A stretch of 64,000 nucleotides of DNA from Forficula auricularia (GCA_024734495.1 JALMQS010000841.1:5386465-5450464); one strand, 5' to 3'; positions 45,022 to 56,740 are shown, numbered from the stretch's first letter. The notes: generated by a model not told the origin, from the sequence alone. Numbers and translations: made by a program.

Positions 45022-45070
45022 GTTTATTTGAAACGAAACGTTTCTGGAGAATTTCTCCCTTTTTCAATGG
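45022..45070 (-). ncRNA. Decayed hammerhead motif
   Basis: The minus strand reads TTGAAAA, helix II GGGAGAAATTCTCC, then AGAAACG. The helix II hairpin is strong but both the CTGANGA box and the base before GAAA are changed. It marks another hammerhead-bearing family. Confidence 0.4.
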
Positions 45071-45274
45071 TAAATTTTTGTAAAAAAGAAAAAAGAAAAA
45101 AAATTGCTTCTCCTAAAATTTAGAAAGCAACATTAACATTTAATTGTTTTTAAAAGATTTGTATTTTTTAATATTTCTTAAACAATCAATAAATAAATTT
45201 TTCTATAAAATTTTAGGTAGGTTTCACAAAAAAAATAAAAGACAAGATGCTTGTTATCATGACTCGATAGTCTA

Positions 45275-45320
45275 TATATATATTTCGGGGTATGAGCCCA
45301 TCTTTAGAATTTCACAGAGA
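45275..45320 (-). ncRNA. Decayed hammerhead motif
   Basis: The minus strand reads CTAAAGA, helix II GGGCTCATACCC, CGAAA, and an ATATATAT palindrome. It is close to the 54.7-kb ribozymes with one core substitution. Confidence 0.45.
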
Positions 45321-45712
45321 ATGTTTTTTTTTTTAATTTTCTTTACTTTAATTACGTTACACCTTAAGAGGGGAGAGGGCATCTCAGATTTGTGACAAAA
45401 TGTGTCAGGGAGCCCGGGGATCTTAAAAATTGTGATGTCACAAAAATCAAATTAAAAATATTTAAAAATTTTTTTTTATAATGCAATAATAATAGTAATA
45501 GTAAATAAATTGTGTTAAATAATATGAATAAAAATAAAGTTAAGCTTAAAATATATTAAATCTCTTTAGTTGAGTTAAATTTATAAAAAAATTCTACAAT
45601 TATTAAGTTATAGGGTATAAAAGTGATAGTGTGATGTCACAATACAGGGGGGATGTGATAGAAAGGTCTCAAAAACTTGAAATTCGTGTGACGTAATTTA
45701 TGAACGGCACCT

Positions 45713-46494
45713 TTATTATAAGAAGATTTTTGTAGGCATTGTAGTCCCTCAAATTTTTTTGATCGAAATCACTTCACTCGTTTTTGAGCAATTTTAATCA
45801 AAACAATTACCTTACTTCAAGCATTCATTTGCGCTATCTGCAGAAGCTGTCAGACTTTCGGTACATTAATTAACTTCACAATAATTACATTTTATACTAT
45901 AACAGGCAGGACCAGACGCTTTTTCATGTCTACTTAACTTAGGAAATTCGTCATTGTCTCGCATATGGTTCGCTGGAAAAATTCTCTTGCCACTTTGAAT
46001 GCAATTCAGACTAATAGTATACCATAAATCTTAACTAGCTCAGTTGATTCCCTGACCCATCATACAACTGTTTTTTATTCATTTTTTTAAAGATAATACC
46101 ACGATGTTTTTTCTGACGAGTTAAAATAAATAAGCCCCAACCCCCCTAACGCCCCACTTGCCCAAAACCCACATTTTTCAAACACTCAATACCACGTTGA
46201 GATTAAATTATTAACAAAGTGGGAGATAAATTTAACTTAATTTATCGAACGGAGAATTTACCACTGCTCGAAGCCCTTAAAATTTAGTAAATTGGATATT
46301 AGATTGTATCTAACTTTCTGAGATTTGGCTCGTGATCCATGCTTCTTTCCTTCTACTCTGTTCTTTTCACGATGGAGGGGGCAGCTCATACAGGCCTTTA
46401 GGGGATGGACCTTCTGGAGCATCTCCTTCTTACATCAATATCATTAAAAAAATCAAATAAACTCTTTAAGTAATTATTTTTTCATTATGATAAT
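45713..46494. other. Spacer with one repeat fragment
   Basis: 46240-46350 is the inverted partner of 41025-41160. 46350-46440 is GC-richer without a frame. No gene supported. Confidence 0.4.
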
Positions 46495-47130
46495 AACTTC
46501 CCTTAATAGTGGGGCCGCTTAGTATGATAATACTGACACACCGGATAATAGCACCAACTATTTTCCAGGTACTAGTTAGGTACCTAGCTTGTAATTTTTG
46601 ATAAGAACCAACTACTCCCAGATATTCAGCATTTTCCAGACAGGACATGATAGTTAACATGAAACGGATCTTGTTCTGTCTGGAAAATGCTGAATATCTA
46701 CAAATCTAAGAGATTAACAAAAAAGTAGTTCAAGTAAAAGTTCAAATCAACAAAATTGCCTTGAGATTGAGACACGAATCACTTTTCTAGGATCAGTGTT
46801 TTTCATTTTAAGAAGGAAAAATTGCAAAAAATTGCATTTTTTTCAAAACTTCAACCAAACCACGTTACCTTTATCCAATAACGCTGAAACTTTGCCAATT
46901 GGGAACTATTAAGAGGCCGCTTCGGAAAAATTCGATTTCTTGTGAGCACCCTAAAACCTATAGGTATTTCGATATGGCCGCTATAAAATCCAAGATGGCC
47001 TACGGATGAATTGGTTCCTATCAACAATTTCAAGGTAAGTACCTAACTAGTTCCTGGTAAAAATTTGGTGCTTTTATCCGATGTGTCAGTATTAACGCAA
47101 ATTTGGACGTTAAGTGGCCCCACTTTAATC
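46495..47130. mobile_element. TIR element with internal hairpin
   Basis: TIRs of about 105 bases include AGTGGGGCCGCTTAGTATGA at the left and, mirrored, TTAAGTGGCCCCACTTT at the right, plus TACTAGTTAGGTACCTAGCT. A second hairpin (AGATATTCAGCATTTTCCAG mirrored at 46676-46699) lies inside. No transposase. Confidence 0.75.
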
Positions 47131-48135
47131 AACATTTTATTATTTATAACCTTCGGTCTTTCAAATCTCGGATACACAGGTACTATAAACTTCAACCTTG
47201 AATTTTCTTTTTATTCTCCTTTATCTTTTTCACTTTTCTCAAGTTTTCACCCACAGACTCAAATTTAATGCATAAATAAATAATCCAATTTTCAATATGA
47301 ATTAATTTGTATTTTTAAGTCCCTTGGCTCTACGTCTATAAAGCCCTAACCGAAAGTTCACTTAGAGAGAAAGCAGTGTTATCAAGGCATGAGGACTTTG
47401 GAAAATTGGATTCTGAAACTGAAATTGTAGTACAACAACTTTAAAAAGCTACGGAGTAATTAATACCTTAAGATTAAAAGAGATTAAATGATGAGAGAGT
47501 GTCTGGTAGTCTAATGGATAACAAGCCAAACTACCAAGCTAACCAAGTTTTGAAGCCCAAACTTGTATACAATTTAAAACCAGGCAAGGGAAAGCTTCTA
47601 GCTAGCAAATTTTCCATGACATTTCCATCTGGAGAACATTCTCTCAAGTTTTCACCCAACTTTCGCCTAACTGAATATAGCACTTAAAGAAGAAGAAGCA
47701 GAAAGAGTTCCTGAGGGTAAATAAAACGAAAATAAAAATGGCTATTAACAAATGTTTGCTTTTATCTTCTAAACGCCCACGGAGTTGTTAGTGCTTTGAA
47801 ATACAACTTTTATTTATCTGGAGTTTTTATAAAAAAAATAGATATTTAAATAATGAAGCAACCATTTTAAACTAGAGTTAAGTGTGGTATATTGTAAATA
47901 AAAACTTAATTCATTAAAAGAATTTCATTTAGTGTATTTCTTTATATTTTAAAGAACCTTAAGTAACCTTAAGTCAGTAAATTAGTTGGCTTATCGGCGA
48001 ATTCACACGATTTTTTCCTCAATTTCATCAATTTTGAGGAGGGTCGAATTTCATAAGATATAATGAATAAAAAAAGAAAATTTTTTTGGTGTTTGAAGAT
48101 GTTCCTATATAGATCTATTTAAGTGTAATTAGATA
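47131..48135. other. Spacer with tRNA-like fragment
   Basis: 47498-47570 carries an A-box-like GGTAGTCTAATGGATAAC and a weak B box (AGTTTTGAAGCCC), suggesting a decayed tRNA-derived SINE head on the plus strand. The 62-codon frame there is incidental. Nothing else supported. Confidence 0.35.
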
Positions 48136-48139
48136 AAAT

Positions 48140-48845
48140 AAATTGACACGTTCTGATGTGGCCATCCACTTGACTTTACCATACACTTCTGGTTGAGTTT
48201 GGTCCAAGGGCCTAGATTTTAATTTTTAGACCCTACCGTCCCCCATTTTGTCGGTTCGTTTTTGCATTTTTAGTGTTCTAGGTGCCCACTGATTATGTAT
48301 ACAAAATTTAGTTGAATTTTCTCAAACGGCCTAGATTTTTATTTTTTGAACCTCCCCCCCTAATTTTGACGCCAGAAAAAAATATTTTCGTTATTATAGG
48401 TTCATTTTATAGTATATTTCATTTTTCATGTTTTTTTTTAGTTTGAAAATATTTTAATTTTAAATTTTAACTCTCCTCCCACCCTTAATTAATTTTGGGT
48501 CGATATACACCAAAATCTAATCAGCTCTTTATCTCAATGCACCAAAATTAAGTGCGAAATTTGGTTTTTATATTCACACTATTTTTTAAGCTAGCTCGTC
48601 CACAAAATTTGAAAACGCACAGACTAACAGACATTTTGACAAAACAGTTATTATCTCGAAAAATATAATTTTTTCGATGTTCACTTATTAGAACTTTTTT
48701 GTAGACCGAAATGCCATGGTTTCGACCAATTTCTTAATCAAAATAGTTTCAGCCGTTTTCTAGATATTTTGAAAAAAAGAAGCAAAAAAAAATCACTTTT
48801 TTCATGCACGATTACAATACTTGACCATACCCTGTATGGTAAAAT
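48140..48845 (+). mobile_element. Family A element, complete copy
   Basis: It starts CACGTTCTGATGTGGCCATC and ends ACCATACCCTGTATGGTAAA. It lacks the ACCTGGCCCC and TTTATAATC part next to the 5' end and has two C-rich modules; the interior at 48385-48450 is shared with the inverted copy at 24.4 kb. Confidence 0.78.
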
Positions 48846-48849
48846 AGAA

Positions 48850-49180
48850 AATTAAATTTATTTCTATTTAAAATGACCATGCGAAAGAACACCAAACATT
48901 TTTAGTGTTTTTGTACCAGCTCTTTTTAATTCCAATACTTAAATTAAAATTATACGAAAATCTCCCGAATTTCCCTATTTATTTCTTATCAACGTCAGAT
49001 AAAAACAAATTTGATATCTTAAGTATTTTGGGTGTATAAGGTACGGAACCTTCGATATGCGGTTTTACTCGCACCTGGCTGCCTTATTTATGGTGTGTAT
49101 TAGAATATACATTCTTGAAAGTGATTTTTCTCCACCTTTCACTTTTTTCTAAACACTATAAATAAAAATTGAAATGGTTA
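48850..49180. other. Spacer with possible repeat edge
   Basis: GGTACGGAACCTTCGATATG followed by ACTCGCACCTGGC resembles a repeat edge widespread in some insects, but only one copy is here. Confidence 0.3.
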
Positions 49181-49184
49181 ATAG

Positions 49185-49310
49185 AGTAAAGGGTGTGTAG
49201 TTTCACAGTGAATGAAATAAAACTCAAAGAGGTTTATACAAACTCAATATATTTCGGATTATTAGTCCATCATCAGGAGTTTACAAGTTAATAAAAAAAA
49301 AAAAAAAATT
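49185..49310 (+). mobile_element. Single-arm copy of the 0.3-kb hammerhead family
   Basis: It matches the left arm of the first fold-back (AAAGGGTGTGTAGTTTCACA through the hammerhead) and ends in a run of A (49292-49308). A single arm with an A tail may be a retrotransposed or truncated copy. Confidence 0.7.
49243..49285 (-). ncRNA. Hammerhead ribozyme
   Basis: The minus strand carries CTGATGA, GGA/TCC helix II, GAAA, ATATAT and helix I AAACTC/GAGTTT, identical in all core positions to the 1281-1329 copy. Confidence 0.75.
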
Positions 49311-49720
49311 GAAATCTTTATATTAATACTTCGATCTTCCGATCAGGATCATTCATAAAGCATTTCGAATTTTCTGATGCTCCTGGGGCCCGCTTGGTAG
49401 TTTTACCTCGTATAAGCTAGTCTGGGCAGAAATCAGTAAATTCAAGTTGAACATTATTAGTATATTTTAGCATCTATGATGTTAGGTGTTTAGATATACA
49501 GTTTCTATTTACATACCATATTTGAACGTTTCTGTCACATTCTTTTTAAAATGATAAAAAAAATATATTTTCGTTTTCTAATTTGTTATTGCTTTTTTTC
49601 TGTATGAATCGAATGGCCTACTAATATAGTTTTAGGACCAACATTATCTGTGAGTTTCTTGATTAGATGGTTAAAAAGGAGAAAACTAATCATAATATTT
49701 TTGTTTGTTTTTATATCTAA

Positions 49721-49990
49721 TTAGCTGCGGCGCCCGCCTTCGGCGGGTTTCTCGCTGCCCAGGTGGCTTTGCCCCTGGACCCTGTCTCCCTTCCTTTGAA
49801 CTTCCTCCATTCCATCAACCCTATAAATGACCTCTGGCCTCTCTCCTCTCCCTCCCAACTCTGATCAACGGGGATGGAGAACGACCTTTTACCTTTTTTC
49901 GTTCTTGAGTTAGAGTGTGTATTCGAATTAAAAAAAAACACATAAGCATATGAACGACAGTCCGAAGCCAAGAAATGGCTGAAGATGATT
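49721..49990 (-). mobile_element. Helitron 3' end, minus strand
   Basis: On the minus strand the hairpin CCCGCCGAAGGCGGG is followed by CGCCGCAGCTAA and then T, matching a CTRR terminus. The 84-codon minus-strand frame here is translation of the GC-rich 3' zone. The 5' end is not identified. Confidence 0.6.
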
Positions 49991-50153
49991 TTTCACTACG
50001 TTTCAGACATTATTAATGTGCAAAAATTTAATTTGGTTATTTTGAAGTGAATTCAATACAGGTTGAGAGGCAGGCGTACTGAGTAGTAATTGTTTTCTAA
50101 CATATTGCAAGAAAAAAAATAGCTTATATAAGCTATTTAGATTTTAGTATTTA

Positions 50154-50300
50154 ATAGCTGCAAGGCCCGCCTTCGCCCCCTGGACCCCCGTCACTTGAAC
50201 ACTCCTTCTCCCCCATCTCCAACCACCCCCATCACTGACCCTATCCCCAACCCTGCATACTTATATAAGTACAGATACTGTTTTGTGTGAGTGAGGATAG
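50154..50300 (-). mobile_element. Second Helitron 3' end, minus strand
   Basis: The minus strand ends GGCGAAGGCGGGCCTTGCAG followed by CTAT then T; the last base departs from CTRR. The preceding GGGGGTCCAGGGGGC text matches the other Helitrons. Confidence 0.55.
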
Positions 50301-50789
50301 GAGTCAGAAATTATATCTTGTGACTTCAACCCCACAGTCCCTGAGATGGAAATCGACCATCTTCCACGATGAATCAGCCTGTTCTATAAGGAAATCTTAA
50401 ATTTCTCCTAATTATATTGCTATATAAGCAAGCTATGACTTATCTATAGAACTCTTAGTTATTTCTGATTTTTTATATTGAGAGTTCGAAGAAATGGATT
50501 AGTCCAGAGATTCTCGAAACATCTTAATTTATTCTTTTTTTGTATTATTACAAGGTATATTAATAGTTTCTCAGCGAGAACAATTTTTATTCGACTAAAA
50601 CTCGTCTAGACTTTTCTTTGACATGCTTGAACTGGAAGATATATCTACCAGGCAGGGAGTTCAAACCTTCCATCTCGGCACCCTTTTCGGAAAAATCATT
50701 AATTTTAATTGCCCTTTGAAACTATGCAACAATTTTATTTCATTTTGAGGACCAATTAATCTATCTTTTAAAACAAATGTTTTTTTATA
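50301..50789. other. Spacer, no feature seen
   Basis: No supported gene, RNA or repeat arm. Confidence 0.4.
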
Positions 50790-51268
50790 CAGGGTGGGGC
50801 ATAAAGATCTACCACATTTTGAAAAAGTATAAAAAATGAAAAAATTTAACTTGAAAAAAAGTGAATATATTTTTTGAAAAGAACATAAAATAAATTTTTT
50901 AAAATGTGTTTTAAACATTGTATCAGACGAAAAAATGAAAATTCTAGTCCTTTCAACCAAACTCAACAAAATTTTCTATACATATTCTGTAGACCCCAGA
51001 AGGCAAAAAATAAACCACCCAAAAACTAACCTCCCAAAATTGGGGGGGATCAAAAATGGATTTTTGTTTTCTAGCCATCTGGGGGTCCACAGAATATGTA
51101 TACAAAATGTTGAGTTTGGTCAAAAGGGCTAGAATTTTCATTTTTACCCTCCCTCCATTTGACAAATTATTTTATGTTCTTTTCAAAAATATATTCAGTT
51201 TTTTTCTAGTCAAATTTTTTCATTTTTTATACCCATTCAAAATGTGGTAGATCTTTATGCCCCACCTG
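50790..51268. mobile_element. Mariner-type MITE, 479 bases, TA target
   Basis: It lies between TA (50788-50789) and TA (51269-51270). TIRs begin CAGGGTGGGGCATAAAGATC and mirror at CACCTG, extending about 110 bases. The interior holds family A-like AACTCAACAAAATTTTCTAT text. The larger relative is at 29427-31126. Confidence 0.85.
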
Positions 51269-51895
51269 TATAATAGAAATATTTGAAATAACTAATAATA
51301 ATTTGAAAATTTAAAGATTCTCTTGAAATTTCGAAGTCGATATTTATGAAAATACTCTAAATGTTTGAAATTTTAGGGATGCACCGCATCCACAGCATCG
51401 ATGGACCGCACGCCACTGATATCTACCCTATTTGAGAAAAATAGATATAATAAACCCGGCGATTTCCCATCCCCTTGGCCCCACCCTCTCATCTCCCAAC
51501 GAACTGTCGTCCGCTTTGATTCTTTCAATATACTTTTTACTTCTATCATTAAAAAATTATTTTAATTAAAAAAAGTATTTGAAAGTCCCTTTAACCTTAA
51601 GTAAAATTCTCTCCAATGATGGGTAAGCCGTTAGTTTTTTGTTCATACAGCAATTAACCAAGACATTTATAAATTGCAATTTTAAGAGATGAGTAAGCAG
51701 TAACTAGAAGCTTTCGGTGTCCGGGAAAACAGATCCGCCCATATAAGAAATGTAAAAAATATTCTACCTATTTTTCCCCCTCTCTCGGGGACCCCGGGGC
51801 ACTGGCCCGTTGTCCCTGTGGTAGTTAGGCTTCTGAGTAAATAATAAACAAATTTATACGATAAATAAATAATAGAATTAATCTATACCCTAAAC
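51269..51895. other. Spacer with short repeat fragment
   Basis: 51375-51415 (GGATGCACCGCATCCACAGC) matches 10690-10735. Nothing else supported. Confidence 0.45.
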
Positions 51896-52140
51896 CAGTG
51901 TTTCTCAAAGTGTGTTCCGCGGAACCCTGGGGTCCCATGAAAACTCCCCAAGGGTTCCGGAAAAAAATTCACGGCAGGTGAAAAAATGTTAGGATTCAAA
52001 AGGAAGGTTCAGTTTTGGATTAGTTGTGTGAATCCAATTCCCATAACAATGCTTTAACTCGAATCACAAGATTGTCGCGTTCCACGATTTTCCTCCAAAA
52101 GGAAAAGGGTTCCGCATTCGAAAAAGTTTGAGCAACACTG
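51896..52140. mobile_element. hAT MITE, 245 bases, 8-base target duplication
   Basis: Ends CAGTGTTTCTCAAAGTGTGT and, read inward from the right, CAGTGTTGCTCAAACTTTTT. Flanks CCCTAAAC (51888-51895) and CCCTAATC (52141-52148) match at 7 of 8 bases. Both features are diagnostic of the hAT superfamily. No transposase. Confidence 0.88.
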
Positions 52141-52171
52141 CCCTAATCAATATCAAACTAGTGATTAGGAG

Positions 52172-53132
52172 AAATAAGCTGACGTAGTCTGATGTGGCCA
52201 TCCACTTGACTTTACCATACAACCCGGCCCCTCACTTATATTTAATATTTAATAAAATTATTTATAATCATGTAGGGAAGGGGGTTAGTTTTTGCATTTT
52301 TAGATTACTGTGTGCCCACTGATTATGTATACAAAATTTGGTTGAGTTTGGTACAAGAGCCTATATTTTCATTTTTTGACCTTATACCCCCCCCCCACCA
52401 ATTTTGGGGGGTTAGTTTTTGCATTTTTAGACTTCTGGTGTCGCACTGATTATTTATACAAAATTTGGTTGAGTTTGGAACAAGAGCCTATATTTTCATT
52501 TTTTGACCTTACACCCCCCCCCCCACCAATTTTGGGCGGTTAGTTTTTGCATTTTTAGACTTCTGGTGTCGCACTGATTATGTATACAAAATTTGGTTGA
52601 GTTTGGAACAAGAGCCTATATTTTCATTTTTTGATCCTACACCCCCTTCCCCCACCAATTTTGGGTGGTTAGTTTTTGCATTTTTAGACTTCTGGGGTCG
52701 CACTGATTATGTATACAAAATTTGGTTGAGTTTGCTCAAATAGCCTAGATTTTTAATTTTTAACCCCCCCTCCACCCCCCTTAATTTTGGGTCGATACGC
52801 ACCAAAATCTAATCAGCTTTTAATCTGAATGGACCAAAACTACGTGTGAAATTTGGTTTTGATATTCACACTAGTTTTTGAGCTAGCGGACAGACAACCA
52901 GACTAACCAACAGACATTTTGACAAAACAATTATTAATTATCTCGAAAAATATGATTTTTTCGATGTTCTCTTATTAGAGCTTTTTTGTAGAGCGAAATG
53001 CCATGGTATTGCTTAATTTTTTAAATCAAAATAGTTTCAGCCCTTTTTGAGATATTTCGAAAAAAATAAAGAAAAAAGCACTTTTTTCATTCACGATTAC
53101 AATACTTGACCATACCCTGTATGGTAAAGTAA
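52172..53132 (+). mobile_element. Family A element with expanded sub-repeats
   Basis: From GACGTAGTCTGATGTGGCCA to CCCTGTATGGTAAAGTAAAA. It has four to five tandem modules of about 125-130 bases (each with TTTTTGCATTTTTAGACTTC and ATACAAAATTTGGTTGAGTT) between 52270 and 52760, the largest array among the copies. Confidence 0.82.
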
Positions 53133-53429
53133 AATCATAACAATATCAGGTTTCCAAAATAAATATCACCAAAAAGCCTTTGTTTTTGATTTATCATATT
53201 TATGTAGTTGATATTTTGTTGTTTTAACTGATTTTAAAATTAAAATTATTTATTACATAAACCATGTAAAACTAATATAATAGCGAGCATGTTTTTTTCA
53301 ATGCAAATCTGCAGTTGAATTACCTCTCTCTAATTTCGTAGAAAATTCAATGGGAGGGTTATATGCGTGTTTTGTTTATTTATGTTATCAACTAATTTTC
53401 AGAATATTAATTAACATAATAGCCCGTTT
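53133..53429. other. Spacer, no feature seen
   Basis: AT-rich with no supported feature. Confidence 0.4.
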
Positions 53430-53770
53430 TTTTTTTTTTTTTTTTAATGCAATCGAATGCAAGAAGGGGTGCACCAGTAAAGGTGTAGCCCCTATGGATC
53501 TCGAAAGACCCTTGCATTACCGAAGAGAAGGGAAAGTTGATTAAGTGAGAGGGTGTAGACGTAGGTGTCTATGCACCCTGGTTTTGAAGGTTTGAAGATC
53601 ATAGGTGCTGGGAAAGATAGAGGCTGGGAGAGAGTTCCAGTTCCTTGAAGTCATGGGGATATATGTATTCGCGAATGAAGTGGTCCGGCACTTTTCCAAT
53701 TTGACCGCAAAAGAGTGTTGGGAGTCGGCAAAACGTGTGCTGCGTCGCTTTTATATCAAAATCTCGAATG
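53430..53770 (-). pseudogene. LINE 3' end with RT C-terminus and A tail
   Basis: On the minus strand the sequence encodes the extreme C-terminus of a non-LTR retrotransposon protein: CRTTSFANTYIP, WNSLPASIFPSTYDLQTFKT and ending HLRLHPLT before TAA (53541-53543). A 3' UTR of about 95 bases and an A tail (T run 53430-53446) follow. Everything upstream of 53770 is missing, as expected from 5' truncation during target-primed reverse transcription. The frame upstream already contains a stop, so it is dead. Confidence 0.8.
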
Positions 53771-53989
53771 TGTAATTTTGATATTGCAATTTTTTTTAGA
53801 ATTTCCTAGATATAAATTATTTGGATTCATGCCTCAAGTAAAATATCATATAAACATCTCGTAAATGCATCTCATCTAGAATATATCCCGAAATAAATTA
53901 GGAAATTACACCAGTAAACAAATTTTAAAATTTGTCCTTTCGTTGCTATTACATAAGGGCGACGATTGGTAATTTTATAATAAGTACCT

Positions 53990-54140
53990 GGAGGCACCGA
54001 GCGATGCTCGGTAACTTCTTCCTTCAGTTAAAAACTTTATTTTAATATTATTTTTAATTTAAAATTCTGATAAAAAGGTCGATTTTTATTTGAGAGCCGT
54101 TTTCAAACTAAAAAAAAAAAAATACAAATATATATAATAT
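53990..54140. repeat. Hairpin-tipped repeat, copy 2
   Basis: It starts TGGAGGCACCGAGCGATGCT and matches 3505-3660 nearly base for base, including GATAAAAAGGTCGATTTTT. The terminal hairpin is conserved. Confidence 0.6.
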
Positions 54141-54585
54141 TCGCCCACTGTACTCCTCTACCCCCCACCTCCACCCCGCTAGACCCCACCCCCGAAACCT
54201 CGCCCTACCCCCGGGTCCCCCACCTCCTGCACCTCTTTTGATTCAACCATATGATTCATTTTTATTCATCCAATTGTTAATAAATAAAACCTAACAAAAT
54301 GTGTTGCTTTTTCAGAGAATTGAGACCTGCTTATGCGAAATATATTTTTAAATAAATTCTTGATTATTTTTTATTCTATTAAATAAATAAGGTTCTTTAT
54401 AAAAACAATTATAAAACGATTATTAATAGTTCAAACGTTTAGGGAGAACAAAATATGCTAAAATCCACAATCACAATAGTTCTTCAAGGCCTTTGACAAA
54501 AATGAATTAACCCGACCCATTGTCTGTCTAGGTACAAAAGTAAACAAAAGAGAAACCATTAAATTTTAAGGAGTTAGGTGTTGGT
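54141..54585. other. Spacer with C-rich block
   Basis: 54145-54230 is C-rich, similar in style to the Helitron G-rich zone on the other strand, but no terminus is seen. No gene. Confidence 0.35.
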
Positions 54586-54682
54586 TCTAGGTGAAACATT
54601 TTAATATAATAATAAAACTTGAGTAAGATACGAGGTCGGTTTCACAAAAATGAAATAAAACAAAATTGAGTTTTGAATTCGA

Positions 54683-54720
54683 TATATTTCGGGGGTTAGC
54701 CCATCTTCAGTTTTCTTGGA
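54683..54720 (-). ncRNA. Hammerhead-like motif, left arm
   Basis: The minus strand has CTGAAGA (54704-54710), helix II GGG/CCC, CGAAA and the ATATAT palindrome. Helix I does not pair well, so this copy is probably impaired. Confidence 0.55.
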
Positions 54721-54762
54721 TTACTGATGATGGGCTAACTCCCGAAATATATCGAATTCAAA
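54716..54762 (+). ncRNA. Hammerhead ribozyme, right arm
   Basis: CTGATGA (54724-54730), helix II GGG (54732-54734)/CCC (54741-54743), GAAA (54744-54747), ATATAT palindrome (54747-54752), cleavage base C54753. Helix I pairs TTGGATT with AATTCAA (one wobble) beyond a single mismatch at its first position. Confidence 0.65.
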
Positions 54763-55072
54763 ACTCAATTTTGTTTTATTTCTTTTTTTGTGAAACCTAT
54801 CGTATCTTACTCTAAAGAAAACTTTTTTAAACTCCAAGATTTGGATATGTCTACCTGAGAATAATTAATTTGATTACGAAAAAACCCATCAAAAACAATT
54901 TTGTCGAAGATGAGACCGTGACAGATCGAATTGTAATCCCAAAAACCCCTAAGCCGTGAATTTTATCAAAATCGGTAGAACCATTTTCAAAATAGAACTA
55001 AGATACAAATTTATATATATAAACAAATATATATATATACAATTTTAGCTCGTTTATTAAGAGTAGATAGAT

Positions 55073-55460
55073 AAAACCGACTTCAAAAAAATTAAATACA
55101 ATTACTAAAATAATAAGAACTCAAAAATAAAATAAAATGCACTAAAAGGTATAAAATAATTATCTAATTTAGTTACAACTAAACGATGAAATTGTTACAT
55201 AAAATCACTTTTTTGAAGTCGGTGCCAAACAAACTATATACGCGATGTTGTCTTCTTTACACGCCAAACGTACTAAGTAAGATCCATCGAGTGCGATTCA
55301 TAAAATATATATGTTTGGCACCGACTTCAAAAAGTGATTTCATGTAATAATTTCATCGTTTAGTTGTAACTAAATTAGATAATTATTTTATACCTTTTAG
55401 TGCATTTTATTTTATTTTTGAGTTCTTATTATTTTATTTGTTGCATTTAATTTTTTTGAT
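55073..55460. repeat. Fold-back with GAAGTCGGT ends, copy 2
   Basis: Arms of about 150 bases (AAAACCGACTTCAAAAAAAT at the left) are inverted copies; the centre near 55270 (GTACTAAGTAAGATCCATCG) matches that of the 42.1-kb copy. A relic tail matching 4060-4160 lies just to the left. Confidence 0.8.
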
Positions 55461-55487
55461 TGAAAACCTTGAGTAAGAATATTTTTA

Positions 55488-56195
55488 CTTTACCATACAG
55501 GGTATGGTCAAGTATTGTAATTGTGCATGAAAAAAGTGGTTTTTTCCTTCTTTTTTTTCAAAATATCTAAAAAACGGCTGAAACTATTTTGATTAAAAAA
55601 ATTGAGCGAAAGCATGACATTTCGCTCTACAAATAAGCTCTAATAAGTGAACATCCAAAAAATTATATTTTTCGAGATAATAATTGTTTTGTCAAAATGT
55701 CCGTTAGTCTGTCTGGTTGTCTGGTTGTTAGTTAGTCGGTGCGTTACCAAATTTTTTGGACGATCTAGCTCAAAAAGTAGTGTGAATATCGAAACCAAAT
55801 TTCACACGTAGTTTTGATCCATTGAGATTAAGAGCTGATTAGATTTTGGTGCATATCGACCCAAAATTAAGGAGGTGGGGGGGGGGGGGGGGGTTAAAAA
55901 TTAAAATTCTAGGCCGTTTGAGCAAACTCAAGCAAATTTTGTATACATAATCAGTGTACCCCCATAAGTCTAAAAATGAAAAAACTAACCGCCCAAAGGG
56001 GGGGGGGAGATGTAGGGTCAAAAAATGAAAATCATGGCCACCAAATTCAACCAAATTTTGTATACATAATCAGTCGGACCCCAGAAGTATTAAAACACAA
56101 AAACTAACCCCCCCCCCTTCATAATTATAAATAATTTTAGGGCCCAGGTTGTATGGTAAAGTCAAGTGGATGGCCGCATCAGAACACGTCAGCTT
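55488..56195 (-). mobile_element. Family A element, inverted, complete
   Basis: It runs from TTTACTTTACCATACAGGGT to GTTGTATGGTAAAGTCAAGT and GGATGGCCGCATCAGAACAC. Two G-rich sub-repeats are present with long G runs (55876-55893). Confidence 0.82.
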
Positions 56196-56740
56196 TTTTT
56201 TTAATTTTTGAAAATTTAGAAAAAAATTTCTATAAAGCTAAAAAAATTAAATAAATAGTATTTGTCAAGATCCCATTATCAAACCTGTCTTAAAAATGAT
56301 TAAATAGATAGAAGTTTGATATCAAATTTATTCAAGAGAATAAAAAATATACTGAGTTTCACAAAAATTACTCACGGCAATCGCGACTTTAAAAGGCTCC
56401 TCAGGCATTTGTCGTCAAAATCCTTAAAACAATATGGACACCCTGTATATTAAATTAGTTTCTCTTTATTAATAAATTATAATATTAAATTGCTTAAAAA
56501 ATGCATTTAAGAATTTTTTGAACAATATTTTATCGAAAGAGTTCGAAGAAAATTGTTCGGCTTGTAATCTTATCTTTCAACGGGATTATTTCTAATATAT
56601 TTTTCATTTTGGCTTTAGTTGGTGTTGGGAATCGCCCGAAGCAGCATCGAGAGCTACCTAACGCTCAGCCAAAGGTAAGCTACCCTTAATATCTACCCCT
56701 ATATATTCTATACTTATATTTATTTTATGCGTATAATATA
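56196..56740. other. Spacer, no feature seen
   Basis: AT-rich flank of the following transposon. No gene supported. Confidence 0.4.

Larger units (their letters stand above)
44861..45712. mobile_element. GGGGCCGTCC TIR element with nested relics
   Basis: Ends GGGGCCGTCCATAAATTACG and the mirrored GTGACGTAATTTATGAACGG define the element. 44985-45330 contains an inserted fold-back with two hammerhead-like remnants. The 45360-45440 segment repeats, inverted, in the half copy at 3340-3415. Confidence 0.7.
54590..54820. mobile_element. Fold-back element with paired hammerheads
   Basis: Arms (about 54612-54712 and 54724-54815) are inverted copies around a loop of about 15 bases, with TTGAGTTTTGAATTCGATAT and its mirror. 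One hammerhead core lies on each strand. The left flank TTGGTTCTAGGTGAAACAT resembles the outer tail of the 0.3-kb family. Confidence 0.72.

Noticed and set aside
49717..49971. 84-codon minus-strand frame with good GC content
   Set aside because: It covers the Helitron 3' hairpin and G-rich zone seen at other Helitron ends.
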